DNA from: RYN-230 sp963711705
GTDB taxonomy: Bacteria > Actinomycetota > Actinomycetes > Streptosporangiales > Streptosporangiaceae
Direction of reading: 5' to 3'
Length of the DNA stretch: 64,000 nucleotides
Assembly (NCBI GenBank): GCA_963711705.1
Contig: CAVQFM010000019.1
Location: 124,001 to 188,000, forward strand
This document shows, one piece after another, positions 16,988 to 26,902 of this stretch (position 1 is the first letter of the stretch; the number at the start of each line of letters is the position of its first letter). The notes beneath the pieces are model-generated. The model saw nothing but the letters and a program-made list of their open reading frames with translations, did no database searches and was not told the origin of the DNA. A program made the translations under genes and the position numbers.

Positions 16988-17818
16988 GTGGCCGCACTGG
17001 CCGAGCTGCTCCGCCAGTGGCGCAGCGACCTGGCCGCCTGGGCCATCCCGGAGCACATCACCGCCGCGGCGCCCGAGTCGCCGTGGGTGCTGCCCAGGCA
17101 GGTGTTCGCCCGGCGGGCCGACCGGCTGCGGCAGGCCCCGTCCGGCCCGTCCTACCAGCGGGAGATCGAGGCGCTGCACCGGCCCGGCAGCGTGCTGGAC
17201 GTCGGCGCCGGCGCGGGCGCGGCCTGCCTGCCCCTGGCCCCGCGGACGACCGCGCTCACCGCGGTGGACTCGGACCGCGAGATGCTCACGCTGCTGGCCG
17301 GACGGGCCCGCGCGGCCGGGCTGGACCCCCAGGTGGTCACCGGGCGGTGGCCGGACGTGGCCGGCCAGGTGGGCCCCGCGGACCTGGTCACCTGCCACAA
17401 CGTGCTGTACAACGTGCCCGGCCTGGTCCCGTTCATCGAGGCGCTGACCCGGCACGCCCGGCGCCGGGTGGTGGTGGAACTTACCGCCGCCCACCCGCTG
17501 ACCGCGCTCAACCCGTTGTGGCTGCTCTTCCACGGGCTGACCCGCCCCGAGGGGCCCACCGCCGCTGACGTCCTGGCCATCCTGGACGCGATGGGTCTGC
17601 GGGCAAGGCACACTGAATGGAATCGACCGGGTGAGGCGGATTACACCACACTCAGCGAGCTCGCGGAAGTCACCAGGCGCCGCCTGTGCCTGCCACCCGA
17701 GCGCACTGACGAGGTGGCCGCCGCTCTCCGGGACACCGGGCTGGGCCAGCGGCAAGCAGCTGACCTGGGCACGTCCGGGCGAGCTGTGGTGACGATCTGG
17801 TGGGAGGGTTCCGCGTGA
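16988..17818 (+). CDS. Class I SAM-dependent methyltransferase
   Basis: 276-residue methyltransferase. The SAM-binding motif I is VLDVGAGAGAACLPLA, the acidic residue after strand 2 is in AVDSDREML, and DLVTCHNVLYNVP is motif IV. The substrate is unknown. GTG 16988 is preferred because AGGGGG lies about 8 bases upstream; the in-frame ATG at 16892 falls inside the tRNA-His hairpin. The stop overlaps the GTG start of the LCP gene, so the two are co-translated. Confidence 0.82.
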   Translation: MAALAELLRQWRSDLAAWAIPEHITAAAPESPWVLPRQVFARRADRLRQAPSGPSYQREIEALHRPGSVLDVGAGAGAACLPLAPRTTALTAVDSDREMLTLLAGRARAAGLDPQVVTGRWPDVAGQVGPADLVTCHNVLYNVPGLVPFIEALTRHARRRVVVELTAAHPLTALNPLWLLFHGLTRPEGPTAADVLAILDAMGLRARHTEWNRPGEADYTTLSELAEVTRRRLCLPPERTDEVAAALRDTGLGQRQAADLGTSGRAVVTIWWEGSA

Positions 17819-19046
17819 GCGACATGCCAGGTGACTGGTTCCGCGAGCCATCGCCGCGATCCGCCCCGCGGCCGTCCGGGCCGGCCTCCCCGGGGCCCAG
17901 CGGGCCAGCGGACGGCCTGCCGTCCGGCAGCGGCTACCGCGACCCGGGCTACGGGATCCGGGCGGCGCATGGCCCGAGCAGCCACCACTGCGCGCGGGCG
18001 GGCGCGGAAAGCCGTCCCGGCCCCCGGCCTCAGGTGGCGGCTACTCCGGGCGCGGGCCCACCGGCGGCCGGCGCTGGCTGCGCCCCCGCCGGATCCTGGG
18101 CATCATCGCCCTGCTGATCGTCGTGGTGCTGCTGGTCACCACGGGCCTGTACTTCTACCTCAACTCCCAGCTGCACCGGGCCAACGTGCTGGTCGACTAC
18201 GCGGGCCGCCCGGCCGCCTCAGCCGGCACGAACTGGCTGATCACCGGCTCGGACAGCCGCCAGGGGCTGACCCGCAAGCAGGAACGCCAGCTGGCTACCG
18301 GGCGGGGCATCGGCGGGCACCGCTCCGACACCGTCCTGCTGCTGCACGTGCCGTCCAACGGCGGCCCGTCCGTCCTGGTCAGCCTGCCCCGCGACTCCTA
18401 CGTCAACATCCCCGGATACGGCATGAACAAGCTGAACGCCGCGTACGCGTTCGGCGGCCCCAAGCTGCTGGCCAAGACCGTGCAGAACGCCACCGGCCTG
18501 CAGATCAGCCACTATATGGGGATCGGCTTCGGCGGCCTGGTCAACGTGGTGAACGCGGTCGGCGGGGTGCGCATGTGCATCCCGTCCAACCTGAACGACC
18601 CGGCGTCCGGCCTGCACCTGAAGAAGGGCTGCCAGACTCTGGACGGCGCGCAGGCGCTCGGCTTCGTCCGGACCCGGCACGATTTCGCCACCCAGGACCT
18701 GCAGCGCGAGCAGGATCAGCGGGTGTTCATCAAGGCGCTGCTGAGCAAGATGACCAGCCCGGGCACGCTGGTCAACCCGTTCGCCACGCTGCCCGCCGCG
18801 TTCGGCGCCACCAGCGCGCTGACCGTGGATAAGAGCACCCAGCTGTACCAGCTCGTGCAGGTCGCGTTCGCGCTGCGGCACCCGCAGACCACCACGGTGC
18901 CCATTCTCACCAGCCAGACCACGGCCGTGGGCGACGTGCTGATCTGGGATCACGCCCAGGCCACCCGCCTGTTCGACGCGATGAAGAACGACCAGCCGGT
19001 GCCCAAGAGCCTGCTCAGCGGGTCCAAGCTGGCGGGAGCCAGCTAG
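17815..19046 (+). CDS. LytR-CpsA-Psr (LCP) family cell-wall ligase (frameshifted)
   Basis: LCP proteins attach teichoic acids, arabinogalactan or capsule to peptidoglycan from the outer membrane face. GTG 17815 overlaps the methyltransferase stop and opens a Pro-rich cytoplasmic tail (SDMPGDWFREPSPRSAPRP). The membrane helix (RRILGIIALLIVVVLLVTTG) and LCP domain are in another phase. They show LITGSDSR, the Arg/Asp site GGHRSDTVLLLH, VSLPRDSYVNIPG and GFVRTRHDF. The frame switches between about 17950 and 18000. Starting inside the LCP phase (GTG 18123) would cut the membrane helix, so one full-length gene with a one-base shift is the best reading. Confidence 0.85.
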
Positions 19047-19243
19047 CCTGGCCGCCGCAGGCTGGGGGCAGCCTCAGCCCCGGGCTGGCCTGCATCCGGG
19101 GACCAGGGTAATGCGCAGGTAATGCGACATCCGGGTCACGAAATCGCCGCCAACTTGTGCCATTTGGGTCCCTTGCGCGCAACATGGCCGCCTCCATAGC
19201 ATGCGTCGCATCGCATCCCGCTGGTCACCGGCCCGGAGGTTAG

Positions 19244-19471
19244 ATGAGGACCAGCAGCATCCCCAGCGTGACCCGCCCGCACGGCCTGTCCCTGCGTGAG
19301 GCAGAGATCATGACCCTCATCGCGGCGGGTTACTCCAACGGCGAGATTGCGGCGCAACTCGTGCTCGCCGAAAAGACCGTTAAGAATCATGTGAACCGCA
19401 TTTATGCCAAGCTCGGCGCGCAGTCCCGGGCCGCGGCGATCTCCTGCTGGAGCGCTGACGGGACGGTGTGA
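19244..19471 (+). CDS. Small stand-alone LuxR-type HTH protein
   Basis: A 75-residue protein that is almost only a LuxR/GerE helix-turn-helix: LSLREAEIMTLIAAGYSNGEIAAQL then EKTVKNHVNRIYAKLG (in part). There is no receiver or ligand-binding domain. ATG 19244 has GGAGG 4-5 bases upstream, and base composition is like its neighbours, so it is probably real. Similar single-domain regulators (WhiE/GerE-like) occur in actinomycetes, often in development. It precedes a two-component system in the same direction, but the gap of about 200 bp argues for separate expression. Confidence 0.8.
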   Translation: MRTSSIPSVTRPHGLSLREAEIMTLIAAGYSNGEIAAQLVLAEKTVKNHVNRIYAKLGAQSRAAAISCWSADGTV

Positions 19472-19634
19472 CCTGGGGCGTTACCCGCTCTTACCGGCTG
19501 CTGCCCGGCCCGGCGGTGCAGCCGCCCGCGGCCCGCCAGGCGGGCTGCGGCGCGCTGCCCGCCGCTGGCCACGGCGCGCGGATGGCCGCCGGCCCGGGGA
19601 ATTCGTATGATCATGAGGTCAGCCCCAGCGGGTC

Positions 19635-19651
19635 TTCAGGAAATTTTCAGG
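19635..19651 (+). promoter_or_regulatory. Direct repeat TTCAGG-N5-TTCAGG before the response regulator
   Basis: TTCAGG at 19635-19640 and 19646-19651 are spaced 11 bases start to start, one helical turn, ending 22 bases before the proposed start. Tandem half-sites on one face of DNA are the typical target of OmpR-family regulators, so autoregulation is plausible. Confidence 0.45.
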
Positions 19652-19673
19652 TACAACACGGAAGATGCTTGTC

Positions 19674-20399
19674 ATGACCATGCCGTCGACCAATGGGCGG
19701 ACACAGCCGGGTGCCAGCCTGCTCGTTGTCGAGGACGAGCCCAATATCCTCGAACTGCTGTCCGCCAGCCTCCGCTACGCCGGATTCGATGTGCTCACCG
19801 CGACCAGCGGCTCCGAGGCCGTGCAGGCGGCCCAGCGGCACCGGCCGGACCTCATCGTGCTCGATGTGATGCTCCCCGACATGGACGGCTTCGACGTGGT
19901 CCGGCGGCTGAGAGGCGGCGGGGCGCGGGTCCCGGTGGTCTTCCTGACCGCGCGGGACGCGATGGAGGACAAGATCCGCGGGCTCACGCTGGGCGGGGAC
20001 GACTACGTGACCAAGCCATTCAGCCTGGAAGAGGTCATCGCGCGGATCCGGGCGGTGCTGCGCCGCACGCACGGCGACGGCGCCGAGCCCACTCCCCGGC
20101 TGAAGTTCGCCGACCTGGAACTGGATGAGGAGAGCCACGAGGTGTGGCGGGCCGGGCAGCACGTCCAGCTCTCCCCGACCGAGTTCAAGCTGCTCCGGTA
20201 CTTCATGAGCAACGCGAACCGGGTGCTCTCGAAGATGCAGATCCTCGACCACGTGTGGGATTACGACTTCCGCGGGGACACCGGCATCGTGGAGTCCTAC
20301 GTTTCCGTGCTCCGCCGCAAGGTGGACACCACGGAGCCGCGGCTGATCCACACTCTGCGCGGGGTCGGTTACGTGCTCCGGCTGCCCGCGTCCTCCTAG
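19674..20399 (+). CDS. OmpR family response regulator (MprA-like)
   Basis: 241-residue two-component regulator. The receiver has the acidic pair in VVEDEPN, the phospho-Asp in LIVLDVMLPDMDGF, the Thr in VVFLTARDA and the Lys in DYVTKPFS. The C-terminal winged helix includes LSPTEFKLLRYFM and the recognition helix and wing region GIVESYVSVLRRKVD. ATG 19674 is chosen, as GGAAG lies 9 bases upstream; an ATG at 19665 directly abuts that site. The cognate kinase starts 10 bases after the stop. The membership resembles MprA/TcrA-type envelope-stress or development regulators; the signal is unknown. Confidence 0.93.
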   Translation: MTMPSTNGRTQPGASLLVVEDEPNILELLSASLRYAGFDVLTATSGSEAVQAAQRHRPDLIVLDVMLPDMDGFDVVRRLRGGGARVPVVFLTARDAMEDKIRGLTLGGDDYVTKPFSLEEVIARIRAVLRRTHGDGAEPTPRLKFADLELDEESHEVWRAGQHVQLSPTEFKLLRYFMSNANRVLSKMQILDHVWDYDFRGDTGIVESYVSVLRRKVDTTEPRLIHTLRGVGYVLRLPASS

Positions 20400-20408
20400 C
20401 TGACCCGC

Positions 20409-22201
20409 ATGGCCTCGGCGTCCTGGCTCGACCGCTCGTGGGGGAACCTGCGGCGGCTGCTCGGGCGCATGCCGCTGCGGGTCAAGCTGATCACGGCGCT
20501 GCTCGCGCTGGTCGGCCTGGCGCTGGTGATCATCAGCGTGGCCAGCCTGACCGTTTTCCGCAACTACCAGATCAGCCGGGCTAATCAGCAGGTCCTGAAC
20601 CAGTACCAGGGCGAGGTGAACGACCTCCAGTCCGGGCACAGCACGCTGAGTTCCCCGTCGGTTATCTCCGTCACCCCGCTACCTGGTCGGTCTCATTCGC
20701 GAGCGGGACGTCGTTGTCGGCTGCGGCCACGCAGCAGCCATGGTGAACGCCAGGACTCACTGCCGGACGTGCCCACGTCCAGCAGCTGGTACAAGGCCAA
20801 CGGCCAGCGGCTGGTCAACGTCAACGCGGTCTCGGGCAGCGACAACTGGCGGGTGATCACCAAGCAGTTCCAGGTCACGCTCAGCACCGTACCGCCGGGC
20901 CAGTCGCAGACCGTGAATGCGACCCTGATCGTCGGATATGACCTCGGGGACATCAACGGGACCATCAGCCAGCTGGCCGGGATCGACCTCATCGTGAGCG
21001 CGATCATCATCGTCGGCCTGGCCATCGTCGGCATCGCGATCGTCCGGGCCAGCCTGCGCCCGCTCACCGACATCGAGCAGACGGCGGCGGCCATCGCGGC
21101 CGGCGACCTGTCCCGCCGCGTCCCCGAGCACGACCCGGCCACCGAGGTGGGCCGGCTCGGCCGGGCGCTGAACGCGATGCTGGCCCAGATCGAGGCCTCG
21201 TTCCACGCCCGGGAGCGGTCGGAGGCGGCGGCGCGGCGCTCGGAGGAGCGGATGCGCCAGTTCGTCGCGGACGCCAGCCATGAGCTGCGCACCCCGCTCA
21301 CCGCGATGCGCGGCTACGCCGAGTACTACCGGCAGCGCGGCGGGGTCCCGGACGTGCCCGGCCCAGCGGCCAGCCCAGGTCCGGCGGCTGAGCTGGGCGC
21401 GGCCGCCCCGGCCGCCACTCCAGCCGCCGCGGACGACACCCCCGCCGCAGACGGCACCCCCGGGCCGCCGGCCCGGAAAGCAACGGCGCCGGCCAGCTGA
21501 GCCGGGCCGACCTGGACCGGATCATGCAGCGGGTGGAGCAGGAATCGGCCCGGATGGGCGTGCTGGTCGAGGACATGCTGCTGCTGGCCCGGCTGGACCA
21601 GCAGCGGCCGATCGAGCATCGCCCGGTCGACCTGCTCACGCTGGCCGCGGACGCGGTCCAGGACGCGCGGATCATCGCGCCCGGCCGGCGCATCGAGCTC
21701 AGCGTGGGCTCGGCGGCCGCGTTCCTGGTGCTGGGCGACGAGGTCCGGCTGCGCCAGGTCATCGGCAACCTGATGAGCAACGCGCTCACGCACACCCCGG
21801 ACGGCACGCCGGTGACGGTGCGGATCCTGGCCGGGCCGCGCGAGCCGGTGCCCTCGGTCGTGCTGGAAGTGACCGACGAGGGCCCGGGCCTGACCCCCGA
21901 CCAGGCCGAACGCGTCTTCGAGCGGTTCTACCGGGCCGACCAGGCCCGGACCAGGACCGCAGGCGGGACCGGGCTGGGCCTGGCCATCGTGGCCGCCCTG
22001 GTCGCCGCGCACGGCGGGACGGTCACTTTGCAGACCTCGCCCGGGCAGGGCGCCACCTTCCGGGTCACGCTGCCGCTGGCCCCGGAGGCGCGCAGCGACC
22101 GCCCGGACGACGCCCAGGCCGCGCCGGAGGACGTGGACGACCCGGGCGATGCTCAGGCGGCGAGAGCCGCCCGGGCCGCCCCGCGCACCGACTCGCGGTA
22201 A
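20409..22201 (+). CDS. HAMP-containing sensor histidine kinase (frameshifted)
   Basis: Membrane kinase partner of the upstream regulator. The first helix is near residues 20-45 (LITALLALVGLALVIISVAS), an extracytoplasmic sensor follows, then helix 2 and a HAMP domain (RASLRPLTDIEQTAAAIAAG). The H-box is FVADASHELRTPLTAMRGYAEYY (in part). The catalytic ATPase domain lies in another phase from about 21500: VIGNLMSNALTHTPDG (N-box), DEGPGLTPDQAERVFERFYR (G1/F) and GGTGLGLAIVAALVAAHGG (G2). The shift lies in the Pro/Ala-rich linker between 21340 and 21520. A second disturbed stretch is at about 20660-20760 in the sensor. The 3' end overlaps the convergent fructosamine kinase gene by 49 bases. Confidence 0.87.
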
Positions 22202-23088
22202 GCGCCGCCGAACAGGCAGGCGTGCACCAGCAGCGGGTGCAGCTGATGCAGTGGCACCCGGCGCTGCCAGCCCGGCGCCAGCGGGGCGACCTCCTGGTAG
22301 GCGGCCAGGATGCGGTCCAGGTGCGGCGCGCCGAACAGGGCCAGCATGGCCAGGTCGGTCTCCCGGTGGCCGCCCTGCGCGGCGGGGTCGATCAGCCAGC
22401 CCCGGCCGCCGGACCACAGCACATTGCCCGACCAGCAGTCGCCGTGAATCCGGCTGGGCGGCTCGGGTGGCCCGGCCAGGCTGGTGATCCGGCTGGCCAC
22501 CTCCTCGACCAGCCTGGTATCCGCCGCGTCCAGGGTCCCGGTGCCCGCGGCCCGGCGCAGGTAGGGCAGCAGCCGCTTGTCCGCGTACCAGCTGGCCCAG
22601 TCGCCCGCCCCGGTGTCCCCGGACCGGTCACCCAGCGGCAGGCTGGCGATGAATCCCGGCCACGGGGTGCCGAACCGCTCCGCCCCGGCGGCGTGCAGCA
22701 CAGCCAGGTCACGGCCGAACTGCTCGGCCGAATGCTGGTCTGGGGCCTGCTCCGGGACCCACGCCACGGCCAGCGTGCGGCCGTCCCAGCCGAGCACCTC
22801 CGGCACCCCGACCGTGTGCGCCTCGGCCAGCCAGCGCAGCCCGCGCGCCTCGGCCTCGAAGATCCCGCCCAGGTCGGCGTCGGCCGCCTTGACGAAGACC
22901 AGCCGGCCGTCGGCCAGCCGCACCTGGTAGTTACCCCACTGATGCTCCGAGCCCAGCGAGGCCAGGCCGGCCGCGGCGGTGCCGGTCAGCCGGGCCACCC
23001 GCGGTCCGAGCCCGCCCAGCGCCGGCTCCCGGCCGGCCGGCTCGCTCGCCGCCGCACTGCTGGACGTGCCCGCCCCGGGCGCGGTCAT
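22153..23088 (-). CDS. Fructosamine kinase family protein
   Basis: 311-residue protein of the fructosamine-3-kinase family, which phosphorylates ketoamines on glycated proteins or amino acids so they break down. Seen are the N-lobe strand QVRLADGRLVFVKAADA with the ATP-binding Lys, the catalytic loop RIHGDCWSGNVLWS and the metal motif WLIDPAAQGGHRETDLAML. The family length (about 290) fits. Its start overlaps the stop of the upstream phosphatase gene by 4 bases, so they form one operon; a deglycation pairing with LMW phosphatases is known elsewhere. Confidence 0.92.
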   Translation of the reverse strand: MTAPGAGTSSSAAASEPAGREPALGGLGPRVARLTGTAAAGLASLGSEHQWGNYQVRLADGRLVFVKAADADLGGIFEAEARGLRWLAEAHTVGVPEVLGWDGRTLAVAWVPEQAPDQHSAEQFGRDLAVLHAAGAERFGTPWPGFIASLPLGDRSGDTGAGDWASWYADKRLLPYLRRAAGTGTLDAADTRLVEEVASRITSLAGPPEPPSRIHGDCWSGNVLWSGGRGWLIDPAAQGGHRETDLAMLALFGAPHLDRILAAYQEVAPLAPGWQRRVPLHQLHPLLVHACLFGGAYRESVRGAARAALAA

Positions 23089-23681
23089 CCGCCGCCCGCC
23101 CCGGTCGCGGGCACGTCCAGCAGCCCAGCCAGCCGCCCGGTGAGGCCGCGCACCGCCGCCTGCACGAGGTCCAGCGCGAGCGCGTAGTCCCCGGGCTGGC
23201 CCCCGTACGGGTCGGGCACCTCGCCCTGGTACGGGTCGGCGGCCGCCTGCTCGGCCGGGCCGGCCAGGGCCGGGTCGAAGGCCCGCAGCAGCAGCAGCCG
23301 CGGGCCGGCCGCGTCGGCATCCGGCGCCATGTCGCGCAGGTCAGCCAGGTTGCTCCGGTCCAGGGCCAGCACCAGATCGCGCTGGCCGAACCAGGACGGC
23401 TGGAACTGCCGCGCCCGGTGCGCGGACCCGTCGTAGCCGCGCCGGTCCAGCTCGGCCCGGGCCCGCCGGTCCATCGGCTGGCCCACGTGCCAGTCCCCGG
23501 TGCCCGCGCTGTCCACTTCGGCCAGGCCGGCCAGCCCGGCGCGGTCGAGTTCGTCCCGCAGCACCATCTCGGCCATGGGCGAGCGGCAGATGTTCCCCAG
23601 GCAGACCAGGCAAATGCGATAGACGCCATACGCACGGCGCGCGGCTGGTGGCTCCGGCAACGCGGAGGTGTCGGCGGGCAT
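23085..23681 (-). CDS. Low molecular weight protein-tyrosine phosphatase
   Basis: 198-residue phosphatase. The P-loop CLGNICRS (C-x5-R-S) is at about residues 27-34, the Trp/Tyr specificity region follows, and the general-acid loop is near the end (EVPDPYGG). It hydrolyses phosphotyrosine or small phosphate esters such as protein-bound ribulosamine 5-phosphate in the cytoplasm. The N-terminal 20 residues before the P-loop are longer than usual. It sits upstream of, and overlaps, the fructosamine kinase gene, which suggests joint action in protein deglycation. Confidence 0.93.
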   Translation of the reverse strand: MPADTSALPEPPAARRAYGVYRICLVCLGNICRSPMAEMVLRDELDRAGLAGLAEVDSAGTGDWHVGQPMDRRARAELDRRGYDGSAHRARQFQPSWFGQRDLVLALDRSNLADLRDMAPDADAAGPRLLLLRAFDPALAGPAEQAAADPYQGEVPDPYGGQPGDYALALDLVQAAVRGLTGRLAGLLDVPATGAGGG

Positions 23682-23775
23682 GGCTCCAGCATGCCCGACC
23701 GGCCAGGTGGCCGTGCACCCGGCCGGGGGCCGGGGCCTAACTGACCGGTCAGCCCGGGCATGTCACCATGGTCGG

Positions 23776-25162
23776 ATGCCGCAGAGCACGCCGTACCGGT
23801 CGTTGTCGTACTGGCTCGACTCGGTGCCCGGGGACCTGGTCCCGGCCGATCCACTAACCGGCGACCTGGACGTGGACGTGGCCATCGCCGGGGCCGGCTT
23901 CACCGGCCTGTGGACCGCGTACTACCTGGCCACGGCGAGCCCGGGGCTGCGGATCGCGGTCCTGGAGCGGGAGATCGCCGGGTTCGGCGCGTCTGGCCGC
24001 AACGGCGGCTGGTGCTCGGCGCTGTTCCCGGCGTCCCTGGCCAAGCTGGAGCGGATGGCGGGCCGCGACGCGGCCGTGGCCATGTACCGGGCCATGCAGG
24101 ACACGGTGGATGAGGTCGGCCGGGTGGCCGCGGCCGAGGGCATCGACTGTCACTGGGCCAAGGGCGGCACGGTGCACCTGGCCCGGTCCCCGGCCCAGCT
24201 GGAACGGGCCCGCGAGGAGGTGGCCGAGGCCCGGTCGTTCGGTTTCGGCCAGGCCGACCTGCGGCTGCTCAACGGGGCCGAAGCCGCCGAACTGGCGGCG
24301 GCGGCCGGGGTGCTGGGCGCGACCTACACCCCGCACTGCGCCGCGATCCACCCGGCGCGGCTGGCCCGCGGGCTGGCCAGCGTGCTGCGCCGCCGTGGGG
24401 TGGCGGTGCACGAGGGCACGCCGGTCACCGAGATCGCGCCGCGGCGGCTGCGCACCCCGCTACGGGACGGTCCGGGCCGAGTACGTGATCCGGGCCACCG
24501 AGGGTTACACCCCGCAGCTGCCCGGCCTGCACCGGGCGATCGTCCCGGTGTACTCGCTGATGATCGCCACCGAGCCGCTGCCCGACGCGACCTGGGCGCA
24601 GATCGGGCTGGCCGGGCGGCCGACGTTCGGTGACTTCCGCCATCTGATCATCTACGGGCAGCGCACCGCGGACGGCCGGTTCGCGTTCGGCGGCCGCGGC
24701 GCCCCGTACCACTTCGGCTCGGCCATCCGGCCCGGCTTCGACCGGGTCCCCCCGGTGTTCCGGGCGCTGCGCCAGTCGCTGCGCGAGCTGTTCCCGGTGC
24801 TCGGTGAGGTCCAGGTGACCCACAGCTGGGGCGGGCCGCTGGGCGTGCCGCGGGACTGGTGCGCGTCGGCGGGCCTGGACGCCTCGACCGGCCTGGGCTG
24901 GGCCGGCGGGTACGTCGGGGACGGCGTGGCCACCACCAACCTGGCCGGGCGGACCCTCGCCGACCTGGTGCTGGGCCACCGCACCGAGATCACCCGGCTG
25001 CCCTGGGTGGGTCACCAGTCACCGCAATGGGAGACCGAGCCGCTGCGCTGGCTCGGCGCGAACGCCGGGCTGCACGCGATGGGCTGGGCCGACCGGCTGG
25101 AAGCGCGGTCCGGGCGGCAGTCCCGGCTGGGCAAGCTCGCGGGCCGCTTCCTGTTCGGCTGA
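23776..25162 (+). CDS. FAD-dependent oxidoreductase, DadA/GlpO type (frameshifted)
   Basis: DAO-superfamily flavoenzyme of about 460 residues; relatives oxidise amines or amino acids (for example gamma-glutamylputrescine oxidase-like PuuB). N-terminal features are SYWLDSVPGDLVP and the FAD motif VAIAGAGFTGLWTAYYLA, followed by GFGASGRNGGWCSALFPA. The C-terminal half is in another phase: VRAEYVIRATEGYTPQLPG, PVYSLMIATEPLP, and GWAGGYVGDGVATTNLAGRT. The switch lies at about 24445-24470. ATG 23776 is used. The upstream neighbour is divergent. Confidence 0.87.
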
Positions 25163-25164
25163 CC

Positions 25165-25193
25165 GCGGCCCCCGGGAATGACTCCGGGGCCGC
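25165..25193. terminator. GC-rich hairpin between convergent genes
   Basis: GCGGCCCCCGG (25165-25175) pairs with CCGGGGCCGC (25184-25193) with one bulged C, just after the oxidoreductase stop and 46 bases before the end of the convergent peptidase. There is no T run. Confidence 0.5.
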
Positions 25194-25239
25194 CGGCCTG
25201 GATGGCGGGCGGCCCCGGAAGGGTTATGCGTACCTGGTG

Positions 25240-26688
25240 TTAGTGTGACGCCGCCGCGGCCAGGGCCGGGACGAACTTGGCGGCGTTGATCGTGCCCCAC
25301 CCGCTGGCCAGGTCATAGCCGGGCGTGGCATCGAACCCGGTCACCCCACCGAAGCTGTTGTTGCCGGTGGTGATGTCGACCAGCCCGGTGTGCTGGTCAC
25401 CGTGCTGGCTGAGCAGGCCGAGCGTGTACAGCGCCGGGTTGATCAGGCCCAGCCGGTGCCCGGCCACCTGGTCGGCCAGGGCCACGATGCCGGAGAAGAT
25501 CGGCGAGGCCTCACTCGTCCCGCCGAAGATGTACCAGCCCGGGTCGGACACGCCAGGCGTCTCGATCCCGGCAAAGGACATGTACACCCAGCACCCGCCG
25601 TTGACCGCGGCGCTCATCGAGATGTCCGGGGTGCCCCGGTGACCGCCGACCACGCTGTGCTCCGCGGTCTGGTAGAGCGGCCGGTGGAAGACCGCGGACA
25701 CGCCGCCGCCACCGGCGCCGAATCCGTCGTTCCACACTGTGTCCGGCGACAGGCGGTTACCCGCGTTGTCCAGGGTCAGCTGCGAGCCGCCGACCGAGGT
25801 GACCAGTGGGTCGCTGGACGGCCAGGAGTTGACCCGCATCGGGTACAGGGTGGCCCCATCGCTCTCGAAGTCGGTCGCCCCGGCGTCGCCCGACGCGCCG
25901 AGCACGGTCACGTGGTGGCGCAGCGCGTCCTTGAACGCGTAACGCAGGTTCAGCAGGCTGGAGAAGTTGCCCTGGTCGAAGCCGGGGAAGGTGTTCTCGG
26001 TGGCGCCGAAGCTCTGCGAGATCACGTCGCCCACACCGCGGTTGATCAGCGACTGCTCGGCGTTCATCATCTCCGGCAGGCCGGTCACCCCCTCAGTCTC
26101 GGCGACCGGGGTCTCGGCCAGGACGATCTTCGCGTCCGGCGCGATGGAGTGGGCGTACTCGACGTCGAGCGTGGTCTCCTCGGCCCAGCCGACCTGGGTC
26201 GAATTGTTCGGGTCGAACGGCGGGACGTTGCCGAACTTGATGACCTGCAGGTTGGGGTCGGGGAACCCGAATTGCTTGTCGAACACCTTGATGTCGTTCT
26301 GAATGGTCGGCGAGCCAAACGAGTCGACGATCACGATGGTCCGGCCCTTGCCGGTGATTCCGTGCTTGTACAGGGAGTTCAGGTTGTACGCGGCCCGGTA
26401 CTGGACGGGCGTGTAGCACCTGATCTGGATCTGGCTCAGGCAGTCCGAGGTGGAAATCGGGGCCGGAAGCTGCTTGCCGATCAGGATCGGGTGGCTGATC
26501 AGCGGCACCGCGCTCGCCGAGCCCGCTTGCACCGCGGCGGGCACGCCGGGTGCGGCCAGCGCGAGCATGCTGGTCGCCGCGGCGAGCGGCAGCGCGCGCG
26601 CGCCGACTCGCAGGGCACGGGTTCCACCGCGCGGCGTTGCGCGGCCAGAGCTGGGCACGGCGCTGCGCGCCGGCCGACGGAACATCAT
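25240..26688 (-). CDS. Secreted peptidase S53 family (sedolisin-like)
   Basis: 482-residue serine-carboxyl peptidase predicted to be exported: Arg-rich N-terminus, then a hydrophobic stretch at about 33-50 with Ala sites. Catalytic residues are the Glu/Asp pair in WAEETTLDVEYAHS (E170 or E171, and D175), the oxyanion Asp in LGASGDAGATD and the nucleophile Ser in FGGTSEASPIFSG. The C-terminal Ca-binding segment is YDLASGWGTIN. The long inhibitory prodomain of classic sedolisins is missing: only about 60 residues separate the signal from the catalytic fold. Such enzymes act at acid pH. It is a single gene with about 210 non-coding bases upstream. Confidence 0.88.
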   Translation of the reverse strand: MMFRRPARSAVPSSGRATPRGGTRALRVGARALPLAAATSMLALAAPGVPAAVQAGSASAVPLISHPILIGKQLPAPISTSDCLSQIQIRCYTPVQYRAAYNLNSLYKHGITGKGRTIVIVDSFGSPTIQNDIKVFDKQFGFPDPNLQVIKFGNVPPFDPNNSTQVGWAEETTLDVEYAHSIAPDAKIVLAETPVAETEGVTGLPEMMNAEQSLINRGVGDVISQSFGATENTFPGFDQGNFSSLLNLRYAFKDALRHHVTVLGASGDAGATDFESDGATLYPMRVNSWPSSDPLVTSVGGSQLTLDNAGNRLSPDTVWNDGFGAGGGGVSAVFHRPLYQTAEHSVVGGHRGTPDISMSAAVNGGCWVYMSFAGIETPGVSDPGWYIFGGTSEASPIFSGIVALADQVAGHRLGLINPALYTLGLLSQHGDQHTGLVDITTGNNSFGGVTGFDATPGYDLASGWGTINAAKFVPALAAAASH

Positions 26689-26902
26689 CTAAACTGCCCC
26701 TCCTTCGCAGGAGCCCGGCTGGCCTTGCCACCATGAAGCGCGGTCCACCCAGGCCTGGTCGTGAGCCCGGCGCGGTCCGGCCAGGCTTCCCACCTACAGC
26801 ACGCAATAGTTATCCCACAAGGCGGCGGCCGAGTCGATACCTCCGGTCCGATGAGCCCTTTCCGGCCATTCTTGCGGTGCGGGCCAGATTGCCGGGATGA
26901 CC

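Noticed and set aside
21280..23187. Plus-strand open frame of 635 codons running across the kinase end and the fructosamine kinase gene
   Set aside because: It spans two real genes in the wrong phase and shows only Arg/Ala/Gly-rich sequence.
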